Shown: positions 44,524 to 53,259, counted from the first letter of the stretch. The stretch: 64,000 bases of DNA from Bradyrhizobium sp. (GCF_016213215.1 NZ_JACRAW010000163.1:92653-156652), one strand, 5' to 3'. Notes: a model not told the origin generated them from the sequence alone. Program-made: numbers and translations.

Positions 44524-45186
44524 CTACGCCCGCCGCTCCATCGGCAGCACGATCACCTTGGCGCCGACGCTGACGCGGGAATAGAGGTCGATCACGTCCT
44601 CGTTGGTCAGGCGGATGCAACCGGACGACACATGCTTGCCGATGGTATCCGGCGCGTTGGTGCCGTGGATGCGATAGATGGTGCCGCCGAGATACATTGC
44701 GCGGGCACCTAAGGGATTGCCGGGGCCACCCGTCATGTGGCGGGGCAGATAGGGCTGGCGGCGAATCATCTCGGTTGGCGGCGTCCAGTCCGGCCATTCG
44801 GCCTTCCTCGTCACCGACTGCACGCCCGACCAGGTGAATCCATCGCGGCCGACGCCGATGCCGTAGCGGATGGCCCTGCCGTCACCGAGCACATAGTAGA
44901 GATAGGTGTTGGGCGTATCGATGATGATCGTGCCGGGCGCCTCGCGTGTTGCATAGGCAACGATCTGCCGGCGCAGCCGCGGCGCCAGGTCGCCGCCGCG
45001 GCCTTCGTCTTCCGAAGGTGCGGTTTGGGCCTGCGGCGGAGCCGTCATCATCGGCGGGGAAGGAAAGAACGGAAAGAATTGCATCGGCGCGGCCGAAGCG
45101 GAGCCGCCAGATGCGATCGCGCCGATTGCGAAGGCGCTGAAAGTAATGGCGCGGGAATGCCTCTTGAACGTGTCCAGCCTGAACAT
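44524..45186 (-). CDS. L,D-transpeptidase (YkuD domain), short form
   Basis: 220 aa. Signal peptide about 1-33 (GGSASA/A). YkuD domain about 85-215, with IHGTNAPDTIGKHVSSGCIRLTNEDV: catalytic His about 174 and Cys 190, and the Arg of SGCIR that the longer enzyme at 3483 lacks (it has SGCIG). The shared core YATREAPGTIIIDTPNTYLYYVLGDGRAIRYGIGVGRDGFTW shows both genes are paralogs. Forms 3-3 crosslinks in peptidoglycan or anchors proteins. Confidence 0.9.
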   Translation of the reverse strand: MFRLDTFKRHSRAITFSAFAIGAIASGGSASAAPMQFFPFFPSPPMMTAPPQAQTAPSEDEGRGGDLAPRLRRQIVAYATREAPGTIIIDTPNTYLYYVLGDGRAIRYGIGVGRDGFTWSGVQSVTRKAEWPDWTPPTEMIRRQPYLPRHMTGGPGNPLGARAMYLGGTIYRIHGTNAPDTIGKHVSSGCIRLTNEDVIDLYSRVSVGAKVIVLPMERRA

Positions 45187-45445
45187 TGGTTGCCCCTGTC
45201 CTCACACCGGCACCGTTGTCGGTGCTCGTTGGCCGGTTTACATAGCGGACAAAAGTTTCCCGACGTTTGCGCGGCCGCTCAAAAACGCATTTGCCGCGGT
45301 AGCGATTGCTTCATGACAGTTTTCGTGTCGAAGGGCGGCGAGCTCTGCGAAAAACACACATCGACAGTTTGATGACGTCACACGCCTGAAATATCCATGG
45401 TTGAGGGTCGGAAACTGAGAATCATCAAAATCTCGGGTTTTCGGC

Positions 45446-46501
45446 ATGAGGGTTTTAATCGCGACCGATGCGTGGCATCCGCAGGTCAACGGCGTCGTCC
45501 GCACCCTGACATCGCTGGCTGCTGCCGCGTCGGCCCTCGACGTCGACCTGCAATTCCTGACGCCGGAGGGCTTTCGGTCGCTTCCGGTTCCCACCTATCC
45601 CGGATTGCGCTTCGCGCTGCCGAGCCGGCGCGAGGTTGCGCGGCGGATCGAGGCTGCGGCGCCGGACGCCGTGCATATCGCGACGGAGGGGCCGATCGGA
45701 TGGGCGGTGCGCGCCTATTGCCGGCGCCGCAAGCTCGCTTTCACGACCTCCTACACGACGCGCTTTCCCGAATATGTCGCGGTTCGCACCGGCCTTCCGC
45801 TCGGCATCGGCTATGCCGTGCTTCGGCACTTTCATGCCGCGGCCACCATGACCATGGTGGCGACGCCGTCGCTGAAGCAGGAATTGCGCGCGCGGGGCTT
45901 TCGGAGGCTGGGGTTCTGGACGCGCGGCGTCGATACCGAACTGTTCAGGCCGGATAATCCCGCCAGGCTCGATCTGCCGCGGCCGATCTTCATGGCGATG
46001 GGACGCGTCGCGGTCGATAAGAATCTCGAGGCCTTTCTCTCGCTCGATCTGCCCGGAACGAAAGTCATCGTCGGCGACGGGCCGCAGAAGGCCCATCTCG
46101 AGCGCAAATATCCCGACGCCGCTTTCCTCGGCGAGAAAAAGGGCGCGGATCTCGTGTCGCATCTGGCGGCGGCCGACGTCTTCGTGTTTCCGAGCCTCAC
46201 GGACACGTTCGGCGTGGTCCAGCTCGAGGCGCTGGCCTGCGGCACGCCGGTAGCGGCCTATCCCGTCACGGGACCGAAGGACGTCATCGCCGACCTGCCG
46301 ATCGGCGCACTGGATAACGATTTGCGCACTGCCTGTCTGCGCGCGCTGACGACGTCGCGCGAGGCCTGCCGCAGCTTTGCGCTCGATCGCTCCTGGGCCA
46401 ACAGCGCACGCCAGTTCATCGGCAATCTCACGGCGCTTGAGGGAAGCCGCTCGCTGCTCCCGATGCGACTGACGGCAAGACGCCGCCCCGTCCGCGGCTG
46501 A
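45446..46501 (+). CDS. Glycosyltransferase family 4 protein
   Basis: 351 aa GT-B enzyme. MRVLIATDAWHPQVNGVVRTL is the N-terminal loop of the mannosyl/sulfoquinovosyl-type GT4 group; HIATEGPIGWAVRAYCRR, TSYTTRFPEYV and, in the C-terminal donor domain, MGRVAVDKNLEAFL, VGDGPQKAHLERKYP and FVFPSLTDTFGVVQLEALACGTPVAAYPV follow. The nearest groups by pattern act on lipid acceptors. The stop overlaps the methyltransferase start (TGATG), so the two are coupled. Donor and acceptor unknown. Confidence 0.85.
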   Translation: MRVLIATDAWHPQVNGVVRTLTSLAAAASALDVDLQFLTPEGFRSLPVPTYPGLRFALPSRREVARRIEAAAPDAVHIATEGPIGWAVRAYCRRRKLAFTTSYTTRFPEYVAVRTGLPLGIGYAVLRHFHAAATMTMVATPSLKQELRARGFRRLGFWTRGVDTELFRPDNPARLDLPRPIFMAMGRVAVDKNLEAFLSLDLPGTKVIVGDGPQKAHLERKYPDAAFLGEKKGADLVSHLAAADVFVFPSLTDTFGVVQLEALACGTPVAAYPVTGPKDVIADLPIGALDNDLRTACLRALTTSREACRSFALDRSWANSARQFIGNLTALEGSRSLLPMRLTARRRPVRG

Positions 46502-47226
46502 TGCAAACATTCGAAACCAAGATGGGACTTAACTCTATGGCGAAGATCATGAACCTTGACGGCACATCCCAGGTGGACCTCGACCGTGGCACGGTCGAGC
46601 AGGCCTATGACCGCTGGGCGCCGGTCTATGACCTCGTGTTCGGCGGCGTGTTCTCCAAGGGCCGGCAGGCGGCAATCGCGGCAACCAACGAGATCGGCGG
46701 CCGCGTTCTCGAAGTCGGCATCGGCACCGGCATCTCGTTGCCGCAATATGCGCCGCACGTCCTCATCTTCGGCACCGATATTTCGGAGCAGATGCTCAAC
46801 AAGGCACGGCGGCGGGTCAAGGAGCTCAAGCTGAAGAACGTCGAAGGGCTCGCGGTGATGGACGCCGAAAATCTCGAGTTCGCCGACGATTCCTTTGACG
46901 TGGTGATGGCCCAATACGTCGTCACCGCGGTGCCGAACCCCGAAAAGGCCATGGACGAATTCGCGCGCGTGCTGCGGCCGGGCGGCGAATTGATCATCCT
47001 GACCCGCGTTTCCGCCGATGACGGCGTGCGCCGCTTCATCGAGCAGAAACTGCAGCCGGTGGTGCGTCAGCTCGGCTTCCGCACCGCCGAGTTCGCCTGG
47101 TCGCGTTATGTGCGGTGGCTGGCCGGCGCGCACGGCATGGAACTGGTGGAGCGCCGCCTGATCCCGCCGCTCGGCCACTTCTCGCTGGTCCGCTTCCGCA
47201 AGGTCGACGTCGCCGTTGCCGCCTGA
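46501..47226 (+). CDS. SAM-dependent methyltransferase, PmtA/UbiE-like
   Basis: 241 aa from the coupled ATG 46501; internal Met codons at 46522 and 46537 are alternatives. EQAYDRWAPVYDLVFGGVFSKGRQAA precedes motif I LEVGIGTGISLPQYAP; DISEQMLNKARRR, DAENLEFADDSFDVVMAQYVVTAVPNPEKAMDEFARVLRPGGELIIL complete the class I fold. The pattern matches phosphatidylethanolamine N-methyltransferases of the Rhodobacter type (related to UbiE). With the decarboxylase at 50011, which yields the PE head group, it suggests phospholipid or aminolipid head-group methylation. Confidence 0.85.
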   Translation: MQTFETKMGLNSMAKIMNLDGTSQVDLDRGTVEQAYDRWAPVYDLVFGGVFSKGRQAAIAATNEIGGRVLEVGIGTGISLPQYAPHVLIFGTDISEQMLNKARRRVKELKLKNVEGLAVMDAENLEFADDSFDVVMAQYVVTAVPNPEKAMDEFARVLRPGGELIILTRVSADDGVRRFIEQKLQPVVRQLGFRTAEFAWSRYVRWLAGAHGMELVERRLIPPLGHFSLVRFRKVDVAVAA

Positions 47227-47253
47227 ATAGCTGCGCGCTTTGCGGCGCCAAGC

Positions 47254-47292
47254 CGGATCACCAAGTCGGATCACCAAGTCGGATCACCAAGT
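47254..47292. repeat. Three perfect 13-bp tandem repeats
   Basis: CGGATCACCAAGT occurs three times without spacer, 28 bp after the methyltransferase stop. Confidence 0.9.
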
Positions 47293-47302
47293 GGCGGGGG
47301 TG

Positions 47303-47331
47303 CCATGTGTCATTATCGTGATGTCACATGG
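47303..47331. promoter_or_regulatory. Inverted repeat upstream of Mpo1-like gene
   Basis: CCATGTGTCAT / ATGTCACATGG with a 7-base centre (TATCGTG), one mismatch. 49 bp before the next ATG, so either an operator or a transcript-end hairpin; no T-tract. Confidence 0.55.
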
Positions 47332-47379
47332 CCTACATCGAATCCCTGTAGATGCGACGCATTCGCCAATTAGGGGGAG

Positions 47380-48015
47380 ATGATGATCAAGAGCTTCCTG
47401 GAAGCGTTGCGTATCCAACGCTGGGACGACCACCGCTACTATCACCACAGCCGCATCAACCAGAGCCTGCACTTCGTCAGCGCGCTGAGCTTCCTGTTCA
47501 CCTATGTGATGCTGTTCTTCGATCCGGTGGTGTCCGGTCTTGTCGGCTGGCTGGTCTCGATGGGCACGCGCCAGGCCGGCCACTTCTTCTTCGAGCCGAA
47601 CGGCTATGACTACGTCAACCAGGCGACGCACGAGCACAAGGAAGAGATCAAGGTCGGCTACAACCTGCAGCGCAAGGTCGTACTGATGGCGATCTGGGCG
47701 CTGTCGCCGCTGGTGCTGTTCGCCGATCCGACGTTGTTCGGCCTGTTCACGCCTTCGGCAACTGCCGTTGACTTCATGCGGCAGGTGGCGAAGATCTGGC
47801 TTGCGGTCGGCGCCGGCGGGCCCCTCTTCCGCACCGTGCAGCTCTTCTTTATCCGCGACATTCAGACCGGTCTTGTGTGGATGACCAAGATCCTCACTGA
47901 CCCGTTCCACGATTTGATGCTCTATCACAAGGCGCCGCTCTATCTGTTGCGCGGCGAGCTGATCGATCCCGGCCTGCATCTTTCGGTCGAGCCGGCCTTC
48001 GAGAAGCACGCGTAA
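47380..48015 (+). CDS. Membrane protein with Mpo1/DUF962-like histidine pattern
   Basis: 211 aa; TAGGGGGAG precedes the ATG. RYYHHSRINQSLHFVSALSFLF and TRQAGHFFFEPNGYD fit the Mpo1-like (DUF962) pattern H-x3-N-x3-H ... Q-x-GH-x3-E; a further His-rich segment is NQATHEHKEEIKVGYN. Hydrophobic segments at about 33-55, 95-120 and 140-160. Yeast Mpo1 is an Fe(II) dioxygenase that shortens 2-hydroxy fatty acids in sphingoid-base breakdown. The C-terminal 80 residues (FIRDIQTGLVWMTKILTDPF) are additional. Its lipid-gene neighbours support a lipid role, but the assignment is by motif only. Confidence 0.6.
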   Translation: MMIKSFLEALRIQRWDDHRYYHHSRINQSLHFVSALSFLFTYVMLFFDPVVSGLVGWLVSMGTRQAGHFFFEPNGYDYVNQATHEHKEEIKVGYNLQRKVVLMAIWALSPLVLFADPTLFGLFTPSATAVDFMRQVAKIWLAVGAGGPLFRTVQLFFIRDIQTGLVWMTKILTDPFHDLMLYHKAPLYLLRGELIDPGLHLSVEPAFEKHA

Positions 48016-48049
48016 GAGCATCGTGCTGACGATAGAGGGCGTCTGTTGG

Positions 48050-48306
48050 CTGCGTCATGGCCGGGCTTGTCCCGGCCATCCACGGCTTCGCTATCGAACG
48101 GATGGCTTGGAGTTGAATCAGTTCGTCCGCGCGCTCAGTTCACCTCGCCCCGCTCGCGGGGAGAGGTCGACGCGCAAAGCGCGGCGGGTGAGGGGGACTC
48201 TACACGAATCCAACTCTCATCGTTCTCGTGGAGACTCCCCCTCACCCCAACCCACTAAGAGCGAGCTTCGCTCGTCTCGACCCCGCAAGCGGGGCGAGGG
48301 GGCGCA
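48050..48306. repeat. Mosaic of dispersed repeats
   Basis: A GGCCGGGCTTGTCCCGGCC hairpin is followed by two opposed copies of a CACCTCGCCCCGCTCGCGGGG / CCCCGCAAGCGGGGCGAGG unit with GGTGAGGGGGACTC and GAGACTCCCCCTCACC arms in between. Together they make an approximately 180-bp imperfect palindrome. Non-coding; a further partial copy is at 51604-51650. Confidence 0.7.
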
Positions 48307-48313
48307 CCAGGTG

Positions 48314-49975
48314 TCAACGCCGCAGCGCCCGCGCCATCATCTCCTTCAGGATCTGCCGCTTGATGCCCTTGTTGGTCAGGGCGGCTTCGTGCCACCAGAA
48401 GCCGTCGCGCTTCATCTTCTCCGCGGCCCGGACAAAGCGTTCGGCCACTTCCGTGAAATCGCCATCGGTGTAGTTGAGCGTGAAGATGAGGCGGCCGGTC
48501 CCGACCCAGCTCAGCGCGAGTCCCTCGGCGCGCAGATAGTATTGCAGCATCCAGTTGTAGCGAGACGGGGCGGTGTAGGTGACGGTCCAGATCGAGGACA
48601 TGTTGGCGACGCGCACCGGCAGGTCGTGCTCGGAAAGCATCTGGTTGAGCCGCTGCGCGCGGCCGTTCCAGGTCTCGTCCAGCCCGTCATAGACGGCGCG
48701 AAAGTTCGGGGAGGCGAGCCGGCTCAGGAATTCGTCCATCGCCGCCATGACGTAGGGGTGCGAGTTGAACGTGCCGCGCGCGAAGCAGACGTCGGCGGGC
48801 CGGTCGTCGCGAAAGCGCCGCATCAGCTCCTTGCGCCCGCACACCACGCCGATCGGCAGTCCGCCGGCGAGACTCTTGCCGTAGGTCACCATGTCGGCAC
48901 GCACGCCGAAATATTCCTGGGCGCCGCCGGGCGCCAGCCGAAAGCCGAGGAACACTTCGTCGAAGATCAGGACGATGCCGCGCTCCGTGCACACCTCGCG
49001 CAGCTTCCTGAGCCATTCGGTGTAGGCGGCGCGGTCGAAGTGCGCTTTTCGCGAACTGTCCACCAGCGAGGAATCGCCCGGCGCGTTGCCGTTGGGATGC
49101 AGCGCCTGCAGCGGGTTGACCAGCACGCAGGCGATGTCGCGCCGTGTCTTGAGGACATGCAGCGTCTTCTCCGACATCTCGGCGAGCGTATGGGTTTCGT
49201 GCGGCGCGATCGGGTTGCCGATGCCGGGCTGCACGTCGCCCCACCAGCCGTGATAGGCGCCGGCGAAGCGGACGAGGTGGCTGCGCCTGGTGTGATAGCG
49301 CGCCAGCCGCACCGCCTGCATCACGGCCTCGGTTCCCGACATGTGGAAGGACACTTCGTCGTGGCCCGCGATCCGGCAGATCCGCGCCACGTTGTCGACG
49401 ATGACGGGATGATAGGGCCCGAGCACCGGTCCCAGCGCGTGGGCGCGCTTCTCCGCGGCCTCGATGCACTCCTTGTAGAAGTCGTAGCCGAAGATGTTGA
49501 CGCCGTAGGAGCCGGTGAGGTCGTAGGACACGTTGCCGTCAAGGTCGGTGACGGTGACGCCGGAAGAGGATTCCATGAAGGCGCTGGTGCCGAGGTGCTC
49601 GCGCACGAGGCGGCTGAACTGGAACGGCACCCGGTAGGATTCCGTGAATTGCAGGTCGGAGATTTTCTCCGCGGCTTGAAGGGTCAGCGCCCGGCCCTTG
49701 GGGTAGCGCTCGGCGTAGAGCTTCGCCAGGCGGAAGAAGCCGTCCTGGCGCTGCGTCGCGATGCTTGCCGGCGCGCCGTCGATCGCGAAATAGTCGTTGA
49801 TATCGAATTCGTAGAACGGGATCAGCCGTGCCACCCGGCGCGACATCTTCGAATGCCCGGCGAGCGAGCGGTGCTTGGCCCGCGACAGCTCGATCCGTGC
49901 TTTCAGCTTCGGGAGGGCGGCGACGCCGGCTGCGGCGGCCGCGGACAGCGAGAGAATCGAAAGGACAGAATCCAT
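48314..49975 (-). CDS. Class III aminotransferase with hydrophobic N-terminus
   Basis: 553 aa from ATG 49975 (GTG 49996 is possible). A short hydrophobic segment (about 1-25, SVLSILSLSAAAAAGVAAL) precedes a 100-residue extension, then the PLP fold: GSYGVNIFGYDFYKE, HMSGTEAVMQAVRLAR, AGAYHGWWGDVQPG, LIFDEVFLGFRL and the Schiff-base Lys in VTYGKSLAGGLPIGVV. Closest by pattern to glutamate-1-semialdehyde aminomutase-like and polyketide-type aminotransferases. Family members are about 430 aa, so the anchored extension is unusual. Divergent from the decarboxylase gene with 35 bp between starts. Substrate unknown; membrane lipid-linked substrate is an inference. Confidence 0.8.
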   Translation of the reverse strand: MDSVLSILSLSAAAAAGVAALPKLKARIELSRAKHRSLAGHSKMSRRVARLIPFYEFDINDYFAIDGAPASIATQRQDGFFRLAKLYAERYPKGRALTLQAAEKISDLQFTESYRVPFQFSRLVREHLGTSAFMESSSGVTVTDLDGNVSYDLTGSYGVNIFGYDFYKECIEAAEKRAHALGPVLGPYHPVIVDNVARICRIAGHDEVSFHMSGTEAVMQAVRLARYHTRRSHLVRFAGAYHGWWGDVQPGIGNPIAPHETHTLAEMSEKTLHVLKTRRDIACVLVNPLQALHPNGNAPGDSSLVDSSRKAHFDRAAYTEWLRKLREVCTERGIVLIFDEVFLGFRLAPGGAQEYFGVRADMVTYGKSLAGGLPIGVVCGRKELMRRFRDDRPADVCFARGTFNSHPYVMAAMDEFLSRLASPNFRAVYDGLDETWNGRAQRLNQMLSEHDLPVRVANMSSIWTVTYTAPSRYNWMLQYYLRAEGLALSWVGTGRLIFTLNYTDGDFTEVAERFVRAAEKMKRDGFWWHEAALTNKGIKRQILKEMMARALRR

Positions 49976-50010
49976 AATGACAAGCGCTAACCACACCTGC
50001 TGACAGAATC

Positions 50011-50871
50011 ATGACAGTCAAAGCCCTGATTTCCGCCCTGACCGAGCAGGAAGACCTCAATTTCCTGCTCACCAACCGTGTCCCCCGCGCGGCACTGACC
50101 CGCTTCATGGGCTGGTTCTCCAAAATCGAGAACCCGCTCGTGCGCGATGCCTCGATCGCCTGCTGGCGCCTGTTCTCCGACCTCGATTTGTCGGAGGCGA
50201 GCAAGAGCCGTTTCAAGAGCATGCACGACTGCTTCACCCGCGAGCTGAAGCCAGGCCTGCGGCCCTTCGATCGGGATCCGGCGATCGTCGCCAGCCCCTC
50301 GGACGCGATCATCGGCGCGCACGGTACCATCGCCGACGGCGAATTGTTCCAGGTCAAGGGCGCACCCTATTCGCTGATTGATCTGCTCGGTGACGCCTCG
50401 CTCGTCGAAGAACATCGCAGAGGGCGCTTCGTCACCTTGCGCCTGACATCCAGCATGTATCATCGCTTCCACGCGCCGTACGATGCCCACGTCGAGCGCG
50501 TCACGCTGATCCACGGCGACACCTGGAACGTCAATCCGATTGCGCTGAAAAGGATCGAGCGCCTGTTCTGCAAGAACGAGCGCGCCGTGATCCGTACCCA
50601 TCTTGCGACCGGCGAGGCGCTGACCCTGGTCCCGGTCGCGGCCATCCTGGTCGCCAGCATCCGCCTGCATTTCCTTGACCTCGTTCTCAACGCGCAGACC
50701 AGGGGTCCCTTCAGTTTTCCCTGCGACGTCGACGTGAAGAAAGGCGAAGAGCTCGGCTGGTTCGAGCACGGATCAACCATCATCGTGCTGGCGCCCTGCC
50801 ATTTCGACTTCTGCGACAACGTCTCGGAAGGTGCGCGGATCCGCGCCGGCCAGCCGCTGCTGCGCAAGTAA
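50011..50871 (+). CDS. psd: Phosphatidylserine-decarboxylase-type proenzyme
   Basis: 286 aa. FEHGSTIIVLAP (GST at 254-256) is the self-cleavage site at which Ser becomes the pyruvoyl cofactor; usual form LGST, here HGST. Upstream are ADGELFQVKGAPYSLIDLLGD, RLTSSMYHRFHAPYDAHVERVTLIHGDTWNVNP (catalytic His region) and NERAVIRTHLATG. It would decarboxylate phosphatidylserine or a related phospholipid to the ethanolamine form at the inner membrane. As rhizobia usually have another, shorter PSD next to pssA, this may be a second enzyme with a separate role. Confidence 0.85.
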   Translation: MTVKALISALTEQEDLNFLLTNRVPRAALTRFMGWFSKIENPLVRDASIACWRLFSDLDLSEASKSRFKSMHDCFTRELKPGLRPFDRDPAIVASPSDAIIGAHGTIADGELFQVKGAPYSLIDLLGDASLVEEHRRGRFVTLRLTSSMYHRFHAPYDAHVERVTLIHGDTWNVNPIALKRIERLFCKNERAVIRTHLATGEALTLVPVAAILVASIRLHFLDLVLNAQTRGPFSFPCDVDVKKGEELGWFEHGSTIIVLAPCHFDFCDNVSEGARIRAGQPLLRK

Positions 50872-50952
50872 GCTCCGGTCTCGATTTCCTTTCCGCTTGG
50901 ACCTATATGCTCGGTTCCGGGGACGATCGGGTTTCGACGGCAGGAAGGAAAG

Positions 50953-51561
50953 ATGGCGCGGGTGCCTGTTCTGGCAGCGGGGGGTATCGTGTTCCGGCAC
51001 GGCGCGACGCCGCTCGTCGCTGTCGTTCGGCTGCGCAAGCGCGAGGAATGGGTGCTGCCGAAAGGCAAATTGGCGAGGGGTGAGACCGCGCGCGAGGCGG
51101 CGATCCGCGAAGTGCTGGAAGAGACCGGCCACGCCGTCTCCGTCCACGAATTCCTGGGGACGCTCGCTTATCAGTCCGGCGGCGGGCCGAAGTTCGTTCA
51201 TTTCTGGCGCATGCAAGCCGATAGCGATCCGGTCGGCAAGCTCATGAAGGACGTCATCGCTGTCGTGTGGTTGCCGCTCGAGGAAGCCATCGCACGCCTG
51301 TCGCGCGAATATGAGCGGGTCTTTCTCGCCCAGGTCGGGCCGATGGCGCTCGAGGCCAAGAGCCAGGACAAGACACAGGACAAGCGACAGCAAGAGCCGG
51401 AGGGGCCGCCGCTGGTCGAGCCGGCAGCGAAGCCCCAGCCCGAGCCGGACCAGCTCGAGAGCGCGCTGCTACCCCTGTCGCCGGCGGAGACGGCCGCGGT
51501 CGCGCCATTGCGGCTCGGCCCGATACAGAAGTTCAAAGCCTGGCTGCGCGGTCAGGCGTGA
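50953..51561 (+). CDS. Nudix hydrolase with acidic/Pro-rich tail
   Basis: 202 aa with GGAAGGAAAG before the ATG. The Nudix box G-x5-E-x7-REU-x-EE-x-GU is complete at residues 38-60. The N-terminal AAGGIVFRHGATPLVAVVRLRKREEWVLPKGKL resembles the diphosphoinositol/diadenosine polyphosphate branch. A C-terminal extension (about 140-200) rich in Gln, Glu and Pro is not part of the domain. Diphosphate substrate unknown. Confidence 0.88.
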   Translation: MARVPVLAAGGIVFRHGATPLVAVVRLRKREEWVLPKGKLARGETAREAAIREVLEETGHAVSVHEFLGTLAYQSGGGPKFVHFWRMQADSDPVGKLMKDVIAVVWLPLEEAIARLSREYERVFLAQVGPMALEAKSQDKTQDKRQQEPEGPPLVEPAAKPQPEPDQLESALLPLSPAETAAVAPLRLGPIQKFKAWLRGQA

Positions 51562-51716
51562 GCGCGGCTCACGTATTGCTACCGCTTGCTGCGGACTGAA
51601 TCGGTCCATCCGCGAACTCACTTGACCTCGCCCCGCGTGCGGAGAGCTCGATCCGATTTCCAGACGCTTGCTTGCGCAAGCTCCTCAGCACGACGAGCTA
51701 TCACCAAGTCGAGCGG

Positions 51717-53108
51717 CTAACGTATTTCCTTCTTGTCCTTCGGCGGCACGGGCCGGCCTGGCGCGGGCTTGGCCGGACCAGGACGCTGCAGGCCGAGCAG
51801 TCGCGGCTGCAGGGCGGGCGGGCGCTGCAAGCCGCCCTGCTGCGGCTGAAGTGCCGGCTGCGGCGCCGCGCCGGGACCTTGCGGGTTTTGTCCGGTGCGC
51901 GGCGGTACCAACTGACCCGCTCCGGTCCGCTGCGCGCCGACCGGCGGAAGGTTGCCTGGACGCTGCGGCAGCACATTTGGCTGCGGCAGGTTTCCTCGAC
52001 TCGGCTTCGGACCTTGCGACGGCAGGTTGCCTTGATGACGTGGCCCGAAGCCCGTCTGGGGCAGACGGCCTTGATGCAGCGGCTTCGTGCCTTGCTGCGG
52101 CAAGCCGCCTTGACGCTGCGGCGGAGTGCCCTGGCGGTTAGGCGTCGTCGGCTGCTGCAGGCCGGGACGATTTTGGCCGGGCAGGCCGTTCTGCCGCTGC
52201 AACGGCGGGCCGGGCTGGCGCAGCTGGTTGCCGCGGTTGTTCAGGCCGGGATTGGCCCGGCGAAACGCGCGCTGCTCGGTGACGATCTGGCGGCCGACGC
52301 TCTGCGCGGCATGGACCTGGCGCACGAAACCCTGGTCGCGCCGCGCCTCCTGCAGCGTGATCGCGAGAGGAACGGCGGCAAGACGCACGCCGCCCGTTCC
52401 CGGTCGGATGGCAAAGCCGCTCGACGCCTGGTTCAGGAAGCCGAGCCGCGCGCCCGTGCGGTCGTTGACCTCGATGCGTCCGACCCTGCCGTCGGCGTCG
52501 GGATAGAGCTTGATGTTGACGTTGCGCGCGTTGCTCGCGGCGGCGCCTTCCGGCACCTCGACCACGCCGGTCGTGCCGCGGATGCTGAGCGTTGCCGTCG
52601 GCGTGGTGATCTTCATGTCGCCGGTCTTGGCCACCGCCGCGGCGACGAAGGCGACCGTGCCCTTGCCGACGTCGAACAGTCCTGCGTTCTGGTTGCCGCC
52701 GTCCTCATAGACGTAGTTGTCGATAGTGATCCTGGCGTTGGCCGAAAGGTTGAAGGTGGTTGCGTCGCTGAAGGTGATGCTGAGCGTCGAGTCGGCGGCG
52801 GTCTGCACCACGTCATTGAGGTAGATGTCGTCGCGGACCTTCAGTGCGATCGAGTTCTTGTTGCGGATGACGGTCGCAACGCCCGTGATTTTCGCCACGT
52901 TGCCGATCGGCTCGTCGTCGGCGGTCTGCGTCTCGGGGCTCGGCGCGGACGCCGCCTGCGGCGCGGGTGTCGGCGTCAGGGATGGCTGGCTCGTCTGCAC
53001 CTGGGCGAGCTCGATCGCGACGGAAGTGGCTGCCAGCGATTGCGGGGCGCCGCCGAGCGCGAGGCAGGCGAAGACGGCAAGGGCAAAGACCCGAGGGCGC
53101 GACGTCAC
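51717..53108 (-). CDS. FecR-domain protein with Pro/Gln-rich tail
   Basis: 463 aa, apparent GTG start. Signal peptide about 1-27 (SLA/ATS). FecR-like domain about 65-215: KVRDDIYLNDVVQTAADSTLSITFSDATTFNLSANARITIDNYVY and ITTPTATLSIRGTTGVVEV. The rest is a repetitive Pro/Gln/Gly/Arg tail (PGLQQPTTPNRQGTPPQRQG). Not beside a sigma factor or TonB receptor, so it is not a classical iron-signalling FecR; it may bind envelope components. Confidence 0.82.
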   Translation of the reverse strand: MTSRPRVFALAVFACLALGGAPQSLAATSVAIELAQVQTSQPSLTPTPAPQAASAPSPETQTADDEPIGNVAKITGVATVIRNKNSIALKVRDDIYLNDVVQTAADSTLSITFSDATTFNLSANARITIDNYVYEDGGNQNAGLFDVGKGTVAFVAAAVAKTGDMKITTPTATLSIRGTTGVVEVPEGAAASNARNVNIKLYPDADGRVGRIEVNDRTGARLGFLNQASSGFAIRPGTGGVRLAAVPLAITLQEARRDQGFVRQVHAAQSVGRQIVTEQRAFRRANPGLNNRGNQLRQPGPPLQRQNGLPGQNRPGLQQPTTPNRQGTPPQRQGGLPQQGTKPLHQGRLPQTGFGPRHQGNLPSQGPKPSRGNLPQPNVLPQRPGNLPPVGAQRTGAGQLVPPRTGQNPQGPGAAPQPALQPQQGGLQRPPALQPRLLGLQRPGPAKPAPGRPVPPKDKKEIR

Positions 53109-53259
53109 GAATGAAGATCCGATGAGAACCGCTAGGCGAGGTCCGCGATCTCAGCCTTGCCCGGCTGAACCGCGGATGAATGCTTGTGTCAGGTGCCGGT
53201 CGAACGATCAAGCGCCACGTCCGCGGTCGATCATGTGTCGCGAGATGAATCTTCTGGCT

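Noticed and set aside
47254..47292. Tandem repeats as a CRISPR array or plasmid iterons
   Set aside because: There are no spacers, and no cas or replication gene lies nearby.
48023..49990. 655-codon plus-strand frame opposite the aminotransferase
   Set aside because: Shadow of the high-GC minus-strand gene; Arg/Gly/Asp-His-rich, no motifs, and it runs through a repeat mosaic.
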